A DNA stretch of 5,279 nucleotides from Neobacillus cucumis (GTDB lineage: Bacteria; Bacillota; Bacilli; Bacillales_B; DSM-18226). The stretch spans positions 1-5,279 of the forward strand of contig NZ_JAMBOH010000066.1 in assembly GCF_023715505.1 (NCBI RefSeq), in the 5' to 3' direction. The notes below the pieces were generated by a model. The model saw only the letters and a program-made list of their open reading frames with translations, did no database searches and was not told the DNA's origin. Every line of letters begins with the position of its first letter. Within the stretch, counting starts at the first letter, position 1. Below are positions 5,247 through 5,279 of this stretch, piece by piece. Position numbers and translations under genes: made by a program.

Positions 5247-5279
5247 GAAAAAACACCTCTTCATTTGGTATAGTTGATT

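Larger units (their letters stand above)
5020..5279. other. Right-edge intergenic region without an intact gene
   Basis: About 260 bp with stops in all frames. It contains a TATAAT (5025-5030) without a matching -35 box, the hairpin at 5106-5125, GGTGCG (5114-5119) inverted relative to CGCACC (5163-5168), and a 19-codon minus-strand ORF at the edge. It could be the scar of a mobile element or a repeat, but I see no transposase motif. Confidence 0.4.

Noticed and set aside
1..5279. CRISPR array, tRNA, rRNA or intact insertion sequence
   Set aside because: No regularly spaced repeats, no tRNA-like cloverleaf, no rRNA segment and no transposase motif were seen.

Overview
The window looks like a chromosomal piece of a low-GC Bacillaceae genome (Bacillus, Priestia or a relative). 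The evidence is AT-rich intergenic DNA, strong purine-rich Shine-Dalgarno sites, use of TTG and GTG starts, SigA-type promoters, and a cytochrome P450 whose sequence closely recalls B. subtilis CYP109B1 (YjiB). The species cannot be fixed from the window.

Layout. Positions 1-316 are gene-free. They hold a terminator-like hairpin (146-191) and the terminator of the P450 gene (271-295 stem). A complete CYP109-type P450 gene runs on the minus strand (317-1528). An AT-rich divergent intergenic region of about 640 bp follows (1529-2170). Then comes a plus-strand operon: a MarR-family regulator (2171-2629), a six-helix YhgE/Pip or ABC-2-type membrane protein with an unusual cytoplasmic tail (2689-4212), and a WrbA-like flavoprotein (4230-4763). 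The operon closes with a hairpin at 4774-4805. The last ~470 bp contain no intact gene, only a degraded or frameshifted small reading frame with an excellent ribosome binding site (about 4829-5019), a hairpin, and a tiny minus-strand ORF at the edge.

How it may work. The most informative signal lies between the divergent genes. The P450 promoter (minus strand) has a perfect 18-bp palindrome, ACTTCGATATATCGAAGT, filling its -35/-10 spacer. The MarR promoter (plus strand) has a near-palindrome of the same length, ACTTAGAAATTTCAAAGT, in the same place relative to its -10 box; 14 of 18 bases agree. A third, weaker copy sits at 1800-1817, again abutting a TATAAT. I infer that the MarR protein represses both its own operon and the P450, making a single chemical-responsive regulon: a hydroxylase, a membrane exporter-like protein and a quinone reductase-like flavoprotein. 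The inducing compound is unknown. An AT-rich set of mutually exclusive hairpins ending in a T-run (1876-2013) lies between the two promoters and may be a small-transcript terminator or attenuator.
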